Positions 1-9,318 are shown, counted from the first letter of the stretch. The stretch is 64,000 nt of DNA from Methylophilaceae bacterium (GCA_905339275.1 CAJPFK010000017.1:1-64000); one strand, 5' to 3'. Numbers and translations are program-made. Notes: a model not told the origin generated them from the sequence alone.

Positions 1-1
1 C

Positions 2-160
2 GTTGGCGTACTGTCCGGTATCGGCGGTTGGGCTGGCGTAGCGATGAACCTTGGCCTGACTAACCCGACAGACGCCCTCGGCGCTGCTGGTGGTTATGCA
101 GAACTGACCAAGTACAACGCTGCTCCTGGCGGCGGTGCACTAAATATATTCACGCTGTAA
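2..160 (+). CDS. 3' end of an unrecognised protein
   Basis: An open frame runs from the window edge to a TAA at 158-160 and gives 52 C-terminal residues. They are rich in Gly and Ala, contain a stretch reading GGWAGVAMNLGLTNPTDALG, and end in the hydrophobic tail NIFTL. The frame is followed by two hairpins, the second a good intrinsic terminator, which supports a real gene end. I do not recognise the family. The Gly/Ala-rich stretch and short hydrophobic C-terminus would fit a secreted or surface protein, for example a type I secretion substrate, but this is a guess from a fragment. Confidence 0.55.
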   Translation, partial: VGVLSGIGGWAGVAMNLGLTNPTDALGAAGGYAELTKYNAAPGGGALNIFTL

Positions 161-167
161 AAAGCCC

Positions 168-202
168 TTGGCGTCATCGACCTGAAAGGAAGATGGCGCC
201 AA
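168..202 (+). other. Hairpin after the partial gene
   Basis: Arms of 11 bp at 168-178 and 192-202 pair with one G-T wobble around a 13-base loop. No T run follows, so alone it would be a weak terminator. It could protect the mRNA 3' end or act together with the next hairpin. Confidence 0.45.
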
Positions 203-247
203 CAAAAGCTCCATTGATAATCCCCGTAGTTTGGTGATTTCAATCTT

Positions 248-279
248 TCCCTCACTCGACCAAAGTGGGGGATTTTTTA
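248..279 (+). terminator. Intrinsic terminator of the partial gene
   Basis: A 9-bp stem with one G-T wobble (248-256 with 264-272) is followed directly by six T residues. Read on the plus strand it ends transcription of the partial gene at 2-160. On the minus strand the hairpin is not followed by a T run, so it is not an obvious terminator for flgL. Confidence 0.75.
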
Positions 280-305
280 TTGATGAAAAGAAAAGTCCGG
301 GCCGG

Positions 306-1220
306 CTAGAAATAGTCGAATAATGAGAGACCCGCCGTCTTTATAAAAGACTGCTGCGCAGCCTGCAATATGACCTGCTGCTGGCTCAAATCCGAAATCG
401 CCTTGGCATAGTCCAGCTCTTCAACTTCGGAAAGCGATTGCGCGTATTGCAGATTGAGTTCCTGGCCGAATTCCTCGAGCGCGTCCAGCTCATGCAGCCG
501 GGTACCTACCATTGCCCTGGTCGTCAGCACCGAATCCATAATGGCATCAACACCGGCTTGGGCTATTACCAGGCCCGCACTCAAGGCTGCTGAACTCGCA
601 GCATCAGTGACAGGTGTATCCAGCAGCGCGGCCAGATCGGTCAATGTCTGGAAAATATCGTTGCCGTTGGCCTGAAAGATGGACTCGCCCGTATCACCCA
701 GCGGTATCTGCCGGGAAGCACTGACCTGCAGCAGCCTTTGATTGCTGTCGCCCTGGTACAGGGCACCGGTTGCCGTTTTGACATAGGCAGGCGTCTGCGA
801 CTGGTAACCGGAAAAAATATAGTTGCCTGTGCCGTCCTTGGTGTTGGCAAGGCCGATCAACTGATCGAGCGCGCTCCGCACCTCGGCAGCCAAGTAGCTG
901 CGCTCGGTGTCGGAATAAGTGCTGTTGCCTGCGGAAACCAGGCCGGACTTCACCGAGAGCATGACATCGGTAATGCTGGCTAGCGTCGATTCTTCCACCC
1001 CAAGATAGCGGCTTACAACCTGGCGATTACTGGTGTATTGATTATTGACGCTGGTTGCCTGCTTCAATTCCAGCGCCCTGGCAGAACCTACCGGATCATC
1101 GGAAGGCGTCAATATGCGGCGCCCGGTTGCAATCTGCTGGTTCAGCTTGGCCTGCGATGCGGTAAGCTCACTGATGCGGGCAATCCCGGACTGGTATATG
1201 GTGTTGGTGCTGATGCGCAT
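306..1220 (-). CDS. flgL: Flagellar hook-associated protein 3
   Basis: FlgL is the second hook-filament junction protein; it sits between FlgK and the flagellin filament and is exported through the flagellar type III apparatus. The 304-residue product has the flagellin-like layout: an N-terminal heptad-rich helix (MRISTNTIYQSGIARI), a variable middle, and a C-terminal helix with the Asp-Tyr-Ala-Lys-Ala-Ile pattern ending in LSLFDYF. The length is usual for the family. It lies 20 bases downstream of flgK in the same direction and is the last gene of the flg cluster. It is probably made from the sigma-28 promoter in front of flgK. Confidence 0.95.
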   Translation of the reverse strand: MRISTNTIYQSGIARISELTASQAKLNQQIATGRRILTPSDDPVGSARALELKQATSVNNQYTSNRQVVSRYLGVEESTLASITDVMLSVKSGLVSAGNSTYSDTERSYLAAEVRSALDQLIGLANTKDGTGNYIFSGYQSQTPAYVKTATGALYQGDSNQRLLQVSASRQIPLGDTGESIFQANGNDIFQTLTDLAALLDTPVTDAASSAALSAGLVIAQAGVDAIMDSVLTTRAMVGTRLHELDALEEFGQELNLQYAQSLSEVEELDYAKAISDLSQQQVILQAAQQSFIKTAGLSLFDYF

Positions 1221-1240
1221 GATCGTGCTACTCCGCCTTG

Positions 1241-2878
1241 TTATCGCCCGAGCGCGAGAATTTCATCAAACAGCTGGCTGGCAATCTGCATGACCTTGGC
1301 CGCAGCCTGGTAGGCCTGCTGGTAACGCAGGAGATTGGTGGCCTCTTCGTCCAGGTTGACGCCTGACACGGATTGCTGCGCGGCAATAGTGCCTTCGAGC
1401 ATGGCTTCCTCAGCCGTGCCCATCACTTTCAATTCATTGGTCTTGTTGCCGACCAGGCTGACCAGTTGGCCGTAAGCACCCTCAAAACTGGTCGTGCCGT
1501 TGAACATGGTCATGGCGCTTTGCAGGGCAGCCAGCTTCAAGGCATTTTCGTTATCCCCGTTGCCTGCTGTCGGCAGGCCGGCCAGCGCAATGTCACCGAC
1601 ATCCGTAATCGCCACGGAAAAACCTGTCGCTGCCTGTGCGGTCGGTTTGACAAGAAAACTGTCGCCGGGGGTCATGCTGCCGGAGGCAATATCAAATGCC
1701 ACCCCGTCAACGGTTTGCGGCAAAGAGGCAAATGACTGACTGGCGCCTGTGTCGGTCCTGGTAATCGTGTAGTTGCTGCCGTCGAATTTCACCCGGTAAT
1801 TGCTGCCGGTCAACGCTGAGACACTGCTGACGGTAGCGGTCAGGTCGGCGTTGCCGTTATTGGCCGTGCTAGGAGCAACCTGGGGTGCCGGTATGCTGAA
1901 GAAATCGGAACCCAGGGTACCTGATTGATCGTAGCCCAATGCATGCTGGGCATTGAAAGTCTCCGCCAAGCCGATTGCAACCAGGCCGAGCTGCCCCTGT
2001 ATGACATCCAGCGATTTCTCGCGGAACTGGACCAGCCCGCCGAGTTTACCCCCGGTCAGGCTGTTGCTGCCCAGTATCACCGTAGTGGAGTTATTCACAT
2101 AACCCACTTCGATACGGTTTGCGTCGGTAGGCGACCTGACGGTTGTCAACGCGTAAGTATCGCTCCCCACCACCAGCGGCTGGCCATTGCCGATAAAGAC
2201 GTTATATTTCCCGTCGTCCTGCTTTACGACATCAACCTTGATCTGCCCGCTCAACTCGGCAATCAATTGGTCGCGCTGGTCCAGCAGATCATTCGGCGGA
2301 TTGCCGCCTGCGATGGACGCTGCCTCAATCGACTTGTTCAACTGGGAAATCTGCCTGGCATAGGAATTAATCAGGCTGACGCTGGCGGTAATGTCGGAAT
2401 TGACGCTCTGGCCGATATCATCAAGCCGCTTGCCAAGTGCCTGGAAACGCGAAGCCAGGGCCTGTGCGGTTGACAGCATGGATTGGCGGCTGGCCGGATC
2501 GCCAGGATTGGCGGCGGCCGTCTGCAGGCTGGAAAAGAAACCCTGTATTGCCGGCGAAAGGCCCGCACTTGCGTTTGCCAGCAAGTTATCGATCTGGCTC
2601 ATCTGCGTAGCGTAAGTACTGAGCTCGCCGCTGGTGCTCTGGCTGCTGGCGACCTGTCGTGTCAGAAGCTCGCTGTAAACGCGCTGGACGGTGGTAACCT
2701 GCGTTCCCTGGCCGATAAACCCATAACCGAAATTCTGCGCAAGGGCCGCCCCCTGAATGACGACCTGGCGTGTGTAGCCGGGTGTGGAAGCGTTGGCAAT
2801 ATTGTGGCCAGTGGTGCTGATACCCACCTGCGCGGCAGTCAGTGCGCTTTTGCCTATGTTTAATATATTCGACGCCAT
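1241..2878 (-). CDS. flgK: Flagellar hook-associated protein 1
   Basis: FlgK forms the first hook-filament junction ring. The 545-residue product has the rod/hook signature near residues 24-37 (GHNIANASTPGYTRQ) and the conserved C-terminal helix (LLRYQQAYQAAAKVMQIASQ) that packs with the N-terminal helix in the assembled axial structure. The middle is a variable, Ser/Thr/Gly-rich domain. The gene is 62 bases downstream of flgJ, and that gap holds a good sigma-28 promoter. flgKL can therefore be expressed late, after hook completion and FlgM export, as is known for class 3 flagellar genes. Confidence 0.97.
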   Translation of the reverse strand: MASNILNIGKSALTAAQVGISTTGHNIANASTPGYTRQVVIQGAALAQNFGYGFIGQGTQVTTVQRVYSELLTRQVASSQSTSGELSTYATQMSQIDNLLANASAGLSPAIQGFFSSLQTAAANPGDPASRQSMLSTAQALASRFQALGKRLDDIGQSVNSDITASVSLINSYARQISQLNKSIEAASIAGGNPPNDLLDQRDQLIAELSGQIKVDVVKQDDGKYNVFIGNGQPLVVGSDTYALTTVRSPTDANRIEVGYVNNSTTVILGSNSLTGGKLGGLVQFREKSLDVIQGQLGLVAIGLAETFNAQHALGYDQSGTLGSDFFSIPAPQVAPSTANNGNADLTATVSSVSALTGSNYRVKFDGSNYTITRTDTGASQSFASLPQTVDGVAFDIASGSMTPGDSFLVKPTAQAATGFSVAITDVGDIALAGLPTAGNGDNENALKLAALQSAMTMFNGTTSFEGAYGQLVSLVGNKTNELKVMGTAEEAMLEGTIAAQQSVSGVNLDEEATNLLRYQQAYQAAAKVMQIASQLFDEILALGR

Positions 2879-2907
2879 CTTCCAGCTACCTCTTGTGATT
2901 ACTCTCT

Positions 2908-2934
2908 ATGTCGGCACATCCCGCGAAATCTTTA
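2908..2934 (-). promoter_or_regulatory. Sigma-28 (FliA) promoter of flgKL
   Basis: Read on the minus strand, TAAAGATT (2927-2934) and GCCGACAT (2908-2915) are separated by exactly 11 bases. The enterobacterial FliA consensus is TAAAGTTT-N11-GCCGATAA. The -10 element lies about 30 bases upstream of the flgK start. The same pattern with the same spacing precedes flgM in this window, which supports both sites. Confidence 0.75.
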
Positions 2935-2940
2935 ATCCCG

Positions 2941-3843
2941 CTATGCCACCGATGTCTGCTGCACCACTTTGATGAGCTTGTCAGCGTAATTCGGATCGGT
3001 TGCATAACCGGCTTTCTGCAATGCCTGCGCATAACCGGTCAGTTGCTGCAGGTTATCCATCACTGTCTGGTATCGTGGATTCTTGCTGATCATATTGGCG
3101 AAATCCCTGAACGACTCTGCATAGGAGTCATAAGCACGGAATTTCTCGACCCGCTGCGTCTTCTCGCCGTTGATATATTCGGTCGTCATGGTCTCGACCA
3201 CCTTGCCATTCCACCCGCCCGTCGCCTTGATGCCGAACAGGTTGTAACTGTTGGTGCCATCGGCTCCTTTGATCTCGCGCCGTCCCCAGCCGCTTTCGAG
3301 CGCAGCCTGCCCGACCATGAACTGCGCCGGGATGCCGGTTGACTCGCTGGCTGCCTGCGCATGCCTTATCATTTTCTGCTGGAATGCAGCAACGTGTTCA
3401 GGCTGGTTGCCCGAGCCGCCGGCATTGAAGTCTTGCGCCATTTTCTGGATCAATGCCTGCGGAATGGCCGAAACCCTGTCTTCCTTGCTATCCGCTGCAC
3501 CGGAAAAATCCATCCCCTGCTGACCTGCAGGAACCGCGCCGGTACTCTTGGTCAACTGGCGAATCAGCACATCTGCCAGGCCCATGCCTTTCGAGGCGAG
3601 CGACTGGCTCAGCTGCTGGTCCAGCATGGCGGTATAGGTACGCGTCTGGTCGCTATCGAACATGCCTTCCTGCGGCGTGGCGTCGCGCATGCTTTTCAAC
3701 ATCATGTTGAGGAACATCGCTTCGAACTGTTTGGCAGTTTCGCGTATCGCTTCCGGAGAATTCTCTTTCGCAGCCGCGCGCAGGCTGTTGAGGCCGTTGG
3801 AATCGAGCGCGAGCTTGCCGGTGAGGTCAGGTTGGCTGATCAC
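2941..3843 (-). CDS. flgJ: Flagellar rod cap / peptidoglycan hydrolase
   Basis: FlgJ has two jobs: it caps the growing rod and opens the peptidoglycan layer for it. The 300-residue protein is of the dual-domain type of beta- and gammaproteobacteria. Residues about 25-100 form the rod-binding domain (ETAKQFEAMFLNMMLKSMRDA region). Residues about 150-300 form the glucosaminidase domain, with the probable catalytic Glu183 in QAALESGWG and the NLFGIKA motif near residue 201. The start is GTG, placed directly after the flgI stop without a gap, so translation is probably coupled. Alphaproteobacterial FlgJ lacks the enzyme domain; here it is present and complete. Confidence 0.95.
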   Translation of the reverse strand: MISQPDLTGKLALDSNGLNSLRAAAKENSPEAIRETAKQFEAMFLNMMLKSMRDATPQEGMFDSDQTRTYTAMLDQQLSQSLASKGMGLADVLIRQLTKSTGAVPAGQQGMDFSGAADSKEDRVSAIPQALIQKMAQDFNAGGSGNQPEHVAAFQQKMIRHAQAASESTGIPAQFMVGQAALESGWGRREIKGADGTNSYNLFGIKATGGWNGKVVETMTTEYINGEKTQRVEKFRAYDSYAESFRDFANMISKNPRYQTVMDNLQQLTGYAQALQKAGYATDPNYADKLIKVVQQTSVA

Positions 3844-4968
3844 TTAAATGATCTCCAGCTCCGCGCGGAAAGAACCGGCTGCCTTCATGGCCTGCAAAAT
3901 CGCCAGCAAGTCCTGCGGCGTGGCGCCAATCGCATTCAATGCCTTGACCACTTCCGCCAGTGACGCACCGCCCTCCAGCAACATCACCTGGCCGGGCTCC
4001 TTGTTGATCTCGATCTGGGAAATCGGCGCAACCACCGTCTGGCCGCCAGCTAGGGGGTTGGGCTGGCTGATGACAGGCGCGGTATTCACCACCACGGAAA
4101 GATTGCCGTGAGAGACGGCGCAACTTTCCAGGGTCACATGCTGCGTCATCACCACCGAGCCGGTACGGGCATTCATGATGACCTTGGCCGATGTCTTGGC
4201 AGGCGCAACATTGATCGATTCCAACGCGCCCAGAAACGCCACCCGGTCTTCCATCCGCTCAGGCGCATTCACCCGGATCACCCTGCCGTCCTGCGCCACA
4301 GCGGTGCCCGGTCCGAATTGGCCGTTGACCGCATTCACAACCAGCGCTGCCGTGGAAAAGCTGGATTCGGTCAGTTCAAGATTGATGGTATTGCCCTCTG
4401 CAATGACATTCGGCAACGCGCGCTCAACCGTGGCGCCGCCCGAAATGCGGCCTACGCTCAAATGGTTGATCTGGGCAGAACTGCCGCTGGCCGCAGCGCC
4501 CACGCCACCGACAACCAGGTTCCCCTGGGCCATGGCGTAGACCTGCCCGTCAGCGCCCTTGAGCGGCGTCATCAGCAACGTGCCGCCGCGCAGGCTCTTG
4601 GCGTTACCCATGGAAGAAACCGTCACATCGAGCGTCTGCCCGGTCTGGGCAAACGGCGGCAATGCGCTGGTCACCATCACCGCGGCGACATTCTTCAATT
4701 GCAGATTGGTTCCGAGCGGCAAGTTGACGCCCATCTGCTGCAGCATGCTGATAATGCTCTGTACGGTGAATGGCGTCTGCGTGGTCTGGTCGCCCGTACC
4801 ATCCAGGCCCACGACCAGCCCATAGCCGATCAGCTGGTTGTTACGTACGCCCTGTATGGTAGCGAGATCCTTGATGCGATCGGCATGGGCCATCGTACCG
4901 GCCAGCAGCAGGCCGCTCACCAGCAAGAGAGCGGTCATCAGGGGTTTGACACGACGGTATGCGTTCAC
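3844..4968 (-). CDS. flgI: Flagellar P-ring protein
   Basis: FlgI forms the periplasmic ring around the rod in the peptidoglycan layer and needs the FlgA chaperone to assemble. The product has a signal peptide (hydrophobic stretch VSGLLLAG ending at AHA), then the family start DRIKDLATIQGVRNNQLIGYG and the conserved LLMTPLKGADG stretch; the C-terminus is FRAELEI. I chose the GTG at 4966-4968. An AAGGTG ribosome site lies six bases before it and overlaps an alternative GTG at 4975-4977, which would add three residues. It sits between flgH and flgJ with almost no spacing. Confidence 0.95.
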   Translation of the reverse strand: MNAYRRVKPLMTALLLVSGLLLAGTMAHADRIKDLATIQGVRNNQLIGYGLVVGLDGTGDQTTQTPFTVQSIISMLQQMGVNLPLGTNLQLKNVAAVMVTSALPPFAQTGQTLDVTVSSMGNAKSLRGGTLLMTPLKGADGQVYAMAQGNLVVGGVGAAASGSSAQINHLSVGRISGGATVERALPNVIAEGNTINLELTESSFSTAALVVNAVNGQFGPGTAVAQDGRVIRVNAPERMEDRVAFLGALESINVAPAKTSAKVIMNARTGSVVMTQHVTLESCAVSHGNLSVVVNTAPVISQPNPLAGGQTVVAPISQIEINKEPGQVMLLEGGASLAEVVKALNAIGATPQDLLAILQAMKAAGSFRAELEII

Positions 4969-4979
4969 GCTTGTCACCT

Positions 4980-5687
4980 TTAGAGCGGAATGAAACTCAG
5001 GAAGAAACGGGCAAGTATCGACGTTACCTGTGCGGCATCAAGCTGCGTATTGGTACGGTATTCGATGCGCGCATCCGCCACCTTGGTTGAAGGTACATTG
5101 TTGCCAAGCGCGATGTTGTCCGGATTGACCACACCCGAGAACCGCACGAACTCGGAACCGCGATCAAAGGCGATCTGTTTTTCGCCGCTCACCACCAGAT
5201 TGCCATTTTCAAGCACCTCGACCACGGTCACGCTGATGGTGCCAGTGAAACTGTTGCTGGCGCTGGAAGCTGCCTTTTCCTCGTTACTGAGAGATGAATC
5301 GGCGCCAATCGATATGCCGCGCCTCAAATTGATCGGCAAGCCGGTCGTCGGATCGACAGAAGCGGAAACGGAGCCTGTCTTGCTCGAAGAGCCGGTGCCC
5401 TGTTTGCCGGCACTGGTATTTTCGGTAATCTGTATGGTCAACGTATCGCCAACAAAACGCGCGCGCCTGTCCTCAAACAGCGGCTTGTAGGCAGAAGCGC
5501 GATAAATGGCTCCATTGGCCGCCACCGCCCTGTCTGCAGGCTGCGGCTTCACCGTTGTCGGCGTCTGGACGATAGTGTCCGGTGTCACGGAGCACGCACA
5601 CAAACCCAGCAGCAGCCCCATGAGCAGGAGATAAGCAGCCAGCGACCCCAACTGTCTCAAATTCAGGATATTCCGGTGATGTGACAT
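4980..5687 (-). CDS. flgH: Flagellar L-ring lipoprotein
   Basis: FlgH forms the outer-membrane ring of the basal body. The protein starts MSHHRN, has a long hydrophobic signal (LLLMGLLLG) and a lipobox Leu-Cys-Ala-Cys with the lipidated Cys at residue 32. The mature part has the family features: YKPLFEDRRARFVGDTLTI, the NTSAGKQ stretch, and the C-terminal DARIEYRTNTQLDAAQV. An upstream in-frame TTG at 5708 is possible, but the ATG at 5685-5687 has a GGAG site at the right distance, so I prefer it (235 residues). It is the sixth gene back from the operon end, between flgG and flgI. Confidence 0.95.
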   Translation of the reverse strand: MSHHRNILNLRQLGSLAAYLLLMGLLLGLCACSVTPDTIVQTPTTVKPQPADRAVAANGAIYRASAYKPLFEDRRARFVGDTLTIQITENTSAGKQGTGSSSKTGSVSASVDPTTGLPINLRRGISIGADSSLSNEEKAASSASNSFTGTISVTVVEVLENGNLVVSGEKQIAFDRGSEFVRFSGVVNPDNIALGNNVPSTKVADARIEYRTNTQLDAAQVTSILARFFLSFIPL

Positions 5688-5727
5688 CGATCTGCTCCGT
5701 CCATTCAATAGAGTGCCAGGCGCATCA

Positions 5728-6510
5728 TTACATCTGCGTCAGTTTTTGCAGCATCTGATCGGATGTCGTGATGGATTTGCTATTGATTTCATAAGCACGC
5801 TGGGTCTGGATCATGTTGACCAGCTCTTCCACCACATTGACATTCGAGGTTTCAATGTAGCCCTGGGTCAGCAAACCCGCCCCGTTGGTGCCCGGCGTAT
5901 TAGTGTTGGCATTCCCGGAAGCGGCAGTTTCCACATAGAGGTTCTCCCCCTTGCTTTGCAAACCGGCCGGATTGATGAATGTCGCCAGTTGAATGGTGCC
6001 GACCTGCACGGCGTTGGATGATCCTGCCTGTGTGATCGAGACGGTACCGTCGCGCCCTATCGTCATGCTCTGAATATCAGCCGGCAGCGTAATGGCAGGT
6101 TGCACCGGGAAACCGCTGGAAGTAACCAGTTGACCCTGGCTGTCGATCTGGAACGAACCGTCGCGCGTATAGGCAGTGGCGCCATCCGGCAGCAGCACCT
6201 GGAAAAAACCGGCGCCCTGGATAGCCACATCCTTGTCGTTATTGGTTTGCTGCAGATTGCCTTGCGTAAAGATACGTTCCGTCGCCACCGGGCGTACGCC
6301 CGTACCAAGCTGCAAACCCGATGGCAATTGCGTCTGTTGCGAGGATTGCGCACCCGGCTGGCGGATGGTCTGATACAACAGATCCTCGAATACTGCGCGG
6401 GAGCGCTTGAAGCCGGTCGTGCTGACGTTTGCCAGATTGTTCGAAATCACGTCCATTTGCGTCTGCTGCGCATCAAGGCCGGTCTTGGAAATCCAGAGTG
6501 AACGTATCAT
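5728..6510 (-). CDS. flgG: Flagellar distal rod protein
   Basis: FlgG builds the distal rod that passes through the P and L rings. The 260-residue product has the rod signature [20 protein letters not shown] near residues 24-43 and the FlgG-type loop [10 protein letters not shown] just after it. The C-terminal helix is [21 protein letters not shown]. Length is usual for the family. A GGAG site precedes the ATG. Its nearest relative in the window is flgF, 77 bases upstream, which lacks the YQTIRQPG loop. Confidence 0.97.
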   Translation of the reverse strand: MIRSLWISKTGLDAQQTQMDVISNNLANVSTTGFKRSRAVFEDLLYQTIRQPGAQSSQQTQLPSGLQLGTGVRPVATERIFTQGNLQQTNNDKDVAIQGAGFFQVLLPDGATAYTRDGSFQIDSQGQLVTSSGFPVQPAITLPADIQSMTIGRDGTVSITQAGSSNAVQVGTIQLATFINPAGLQSKGENLYVETAASGNANTNTPGTNGAGLLTQGYIETSNVNVVEELVNMIQTQRAYEINSKSITTSDQMLQKLTQM

Positions 6511-6587
6511 TATCGTCTCCTATCCACAGTCTTCATGGAGCGGCTGTGCAAGATTAATGGGTATCATGGGCAATCTTAATCCCCGGA

Positions 6588-7331
6588 CTAAGAACTCAAA
6601 CTCAAGAGCTGACTGGCTTTATTGGCGTTATTCTCGGCTTTCTCCAGCAGCTTCATCTGAAAATCGAACTGGCGCGCCAGGCTGATCATGTTGACCATGG
6701 ACTCCACCACATTGACATTGCTGCCTTCGAGCGCGCCGCCGACCAGATGCACTTCCGGATCAATCTCCGCAGGCTGTCCGCTCTTCTGCTCGAACAAGCC
6801 ATCCTTACCGCGCACCAGATTCTCTTCAGGCGGATTCACCAGCTTCAGGCGGCCAATGATATTGATTGCGCCAGGTTCGTAATTATTGGACACGGTCGAG
6901 ATGGTACCGTCCTTGCCAACCGAGATCGTCTCATCCGGCGGGATGCTGATCGGGCCGCCGTCCCCCATCAGGGTCCGGCCATCGGCTGTCTGCAGGATGC
7001 CATTCTCACTGATCTTGAGCGAACCGTTACGGGTATAGCCTTCGCTGCCATCCGGCCGTATGACGCTCAGCCAGCCTTTGCCCTGGATGGCAACGTCCAG
7101 ATCCCGGTTGGTCTGCTGTAGCGGGCCGGGGGTAAAATCTGCGCCTACCGTCGCATCGACGACAAAGGTGCGCGTAGGCAAGCCTTCACTCACCACCGGC
7201 ACAGCACGAAAGGAGTCAAGTTGGGCGCGAAAACCGGTCGATGTCGCGTTTGCCAGATTGTGCGAGTTTGTCGTCTGCTGTTCCAGAATGTGCTTGGCCC
7301 CGGTCATGGCGGTATATATCATGCGATCCAT
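6588..7331 (-). CDS. flgF: Flagellar proximal rod protein
   Basis: FlgF is one of the proximal rod subunits (FlgB, FlgC, FlgF). The 247-residue protein begins MDRMIYTAMTGAKHIL, typical of FlgF, followed by the rod motif HNLANATSTGFRAQLDSF. The C-terminal helix is NVVESMVNMISLARQFDFQMK. An AAGGAGG site precedes the ATG. The gene lies between flgE and flgG in the usual order. A second Met four codons in could also start the protein, but the first fits family members better. Confidence 0.96.
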   Translation of the reverse strand: MDRMIYTAMTGAKHILEQQTTNSHNLANATSTGFRAQLDSFRAVPVVSEGLPTRTFVVDATVGADFTPGPLQQTNRDLDVAIQGKGWLSVIRPDGSEGYTRNGSLKISENGILQTADGRTLMGDGGPISIPPDETISVGKDGTISTVSNNYEPGAINIIGRLKLVNPPEENLVRGKDGLFEQKSGQPAEIDPEVHLVGGALEGSNVNVVESMVNMISLARQFDFQMKLLEKAENNANKASQLLSLSS

Positions 7332-7371
7332 CGCGTACTCCCTCCTTTTCTACCCTGCATCAGTCATTCGA

Positions 7372-8592
7372 TTAACGCAGGTTGACCAATGTCTGCATCA
7401 CCTGGTCCTGCGTCTTGATCGTCTGGGCGTTGGCCTGGTACACACGCTGTGCCGTAATCATGTTGACCAGCTCTGCGGTCAGGTCCACGTTGGAATCTTC
7501 CACCGCCGACGACTGCAATACACCAAGACCTCCGGTGTTAGGCGCACCTACCAGCGGCACGCCTGAAGTCGAGGTTTCTGCCCAGGCATTATTCCCCAGC
7601 GATTGCAGCCCGTTTGGATTAACGAAATTCGCCAGCACGACCTGGCCAAGCGTGGAGGACTGGCCGTTGGTATAGCGACCAACGATCACCCCATCGTTAC
7701 CCACACTGAAGCCGGCCAAACGACCTGAGGTGTAACCGTTCTGGGAAAGGCTGTTGACACTGAAACTGGAACCGAACTGCGTACTGCCGGAGAAATCCAG
7801 GGACACCGCCAATGGCGTTGCCGCGCCTGTCGTCACCGGGATACTCAAATTTGCGGTGGCGCCGGTCGGCGACACGCCCGTGCCGTCAAAGGTCATCGTC
7901 GTCAGCGGGGTAGCGGGAAGGGCCGGAGCTACGCCATCCACGGTAGTGAACACGCTCCATACGCCGGCACCCGTCTTCACAAAAAACGACTGCAAGGTAT
8001 GCGCATTGCCCAGGCTATCGAAAACGGAAAGCGAAGTGGAATTGTGATACGTTTCCGGGTCGTTTGGATCAAAACCGGCGACAGTCAGATCGCCCTTGCG
8101 GGAGTCCAGGTTGACCAGGCCGACGATTTCGTCCGTTGCCAATGGCTGCAAATCCGCCGTGTTGATCTGCAGCTCCGAAGGGCTGCCAGTAGAAAGGACA
8201 CCTTGTGCATTAGCGACATAACCGGTCAGCCTTTTATTGTCGCTGGTCACGATGTAACCGTCCTTATCCATCTGGAACTGGCCGTTACGTGAATAGGAAA
8301 TCGTGCCGTTGTCACTCAAGCGGAAAAAGCCGCCGCCGTTGATGGCAATGTCCAGCGGGTTGTTGGTGTTGCTGATATTACCCTGGGTGAACTGCTGCTG
8401 CACCTTGGCGATCTTCGTGCCGATACCGATCTGCGACCCGCCGCTACCCGTCAGCGAGTTGGCAAAAACATCGGCGAATTGCGCCTGGGATTGCTTGAAG
8501 CCTACCGTGCTGGCATTGGATACGTTGTTGCCGATCACTTCCAGACTCTTGGAAGCTGCGTTCAAACCGCTCAAGCCTTGTTGAAAACTCAT
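7372..8592 (-). CDS. flgE: Flagellar hook protein
   Basis: FlgE polymerises into the hook, the universal joint between rod and filament. The 406-residue protein begins MSFQQGLSGLNAASKSLEVI and has the axial-protein motif GNNVSNASTVGFKQSQAQFA near residues 22-41. A variable Thr/Ser/Gly-rich middle follows, and then the conserved C-terminal helix NVDLTAELVNMITAQRVYQA. Length is at the short end of the normal range. It follows flgD by 54 bases, and FlgD is the cap needed for its assembly. Confidence 0.97.
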   Translation of the reverse strand: MSFQQGLSGLNAASKSLEVIGNNVSNASTVGFKQSQAQFADVFANSLTGSGGSQIGIGTKIAKVQQQFTQGNISNTNNPLDIAINGGGFFRLSDNGTISYSRNGQFQMDKDGYIVTSDNKRLTGYVANAQGVLSTGSPSELQINTADLQPLATDEIVGLVNLDSRKGDLTVAGFDPNDPETYHNSTSLSVFDSLGNAHTLQSFFVKTGAGVWSVFTTVDGVAPALPATPLTTMTFDGTGVSPTGATANLSIPVTTGAATPLAVSLDFSGSTQFGSSFSVNSLSQNGYTSGRLAGFSVGNDGVIVGRYTNGQSSTLGQVVLANFVNPNGLQSLGNNAWAETSTSGVPLVGAPNTGGLGVLQSSAVEDSNVDLTAELVNMITAQRVYQANAQTIKTQDQVMQTLVNLR

Positions 8593-8646
8593 CTTGTTCT
8601 CCTTGGTAAATGTGCCCTGAATAAAGCGAAGTGACTTAAATATCCG

Positions 8647-9318
8647 TTAAAAAACCTGCCTGATTTCCGCCAGGCTGACTGAACTCATATTGCTCAAATT
8701 CAACTGGACGCCGTCCGCAGTATTGCTCACGCTGTTCACAAGACTGTAAGCCATTGGAATCGCGTCGACCTTGCCGCTTGAATTGGTGGCAGCGACCTCA
8801 TAGAAATACCTGCCGTCGGCCGCCGCTTCCCCGGCATCCGTCATGCCGTCCCAGCCCAGCTCGAGCATTCCGTAGGACTGCTTGCCCAGATTCATCTCGC
8901 GTACCGTATTACCATCGATATCCTTGATGGTTACCTTGACGCTGTCGGCACTGGCGGGAAGATCAATCGCAAATATGCTCTCGCCTTCCGCATAATCGAT
9001 ATGGTTGCCCTCGGTCAGCACCACACGGCCGATCATGCTGGAAGCCTGCATGGACTGGCTCGACTGCACGCTGCCGATCAGCGACTCCAGCGTATTGTTC
9101 AATTTGTCGATGCCGGTGACCGTAGAGAGCTGTGCGAGCTGGCTGGTCACCTGGGCGTTGTCAAGCGGATTGAGCGGATCCTGGTTCTTCATCTGTGTCA
9201 CCAGCAGCGTCATGAAACGGTCCTGCGCCTCCTGCGCCACCGACTTATTGCTGTTACTTGTGCCGTTCATGGCATCAAGCAGCGTCTGCGAAACCTTGTC
9301 GGTTTGTACTGTCGTCAT
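8647..9318 (-). CDS. flgD: Flagellar hook cap / assembly protein
   Basis: FlgD caps the growing hook and is discarded when the hook is finished. The 223-residue product has the conserved N-terminal block FMTLLVTQMKNQDPLNPLDN followed by SQLAQLSTVTGIDKLN. The C-terminal half is a tandem of FlgD Ig-like and tudor-type folds with the DIDGNTVREMNLG and GMLELGWDGMTDAG stretches. Its ATG follows a GAGG site. It sits between flgC and flgE as in most proteobacteria. Confidence 0.96.
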   Translation of the reverse strand: MTTVQTDKVSQTLLDAMNGTSNSNKSVAQEAQDRFMTLLVTQMKNQDPLNPLDNAQVTSQLAQLSTVTGIDKLNNTLESLIGSVQSSQSMQASSMIGRVVLTEGNHIDYAEGESIFAIDLPASADSVKVTIKDIDGNTVREMNLGKQSYGMLELGWDGMTDAGEAAADGRYFYEVAATNSSGKVDAIPMAYSLVNSVSNTADGVQLNLSNMSSVSLAEIRQVF

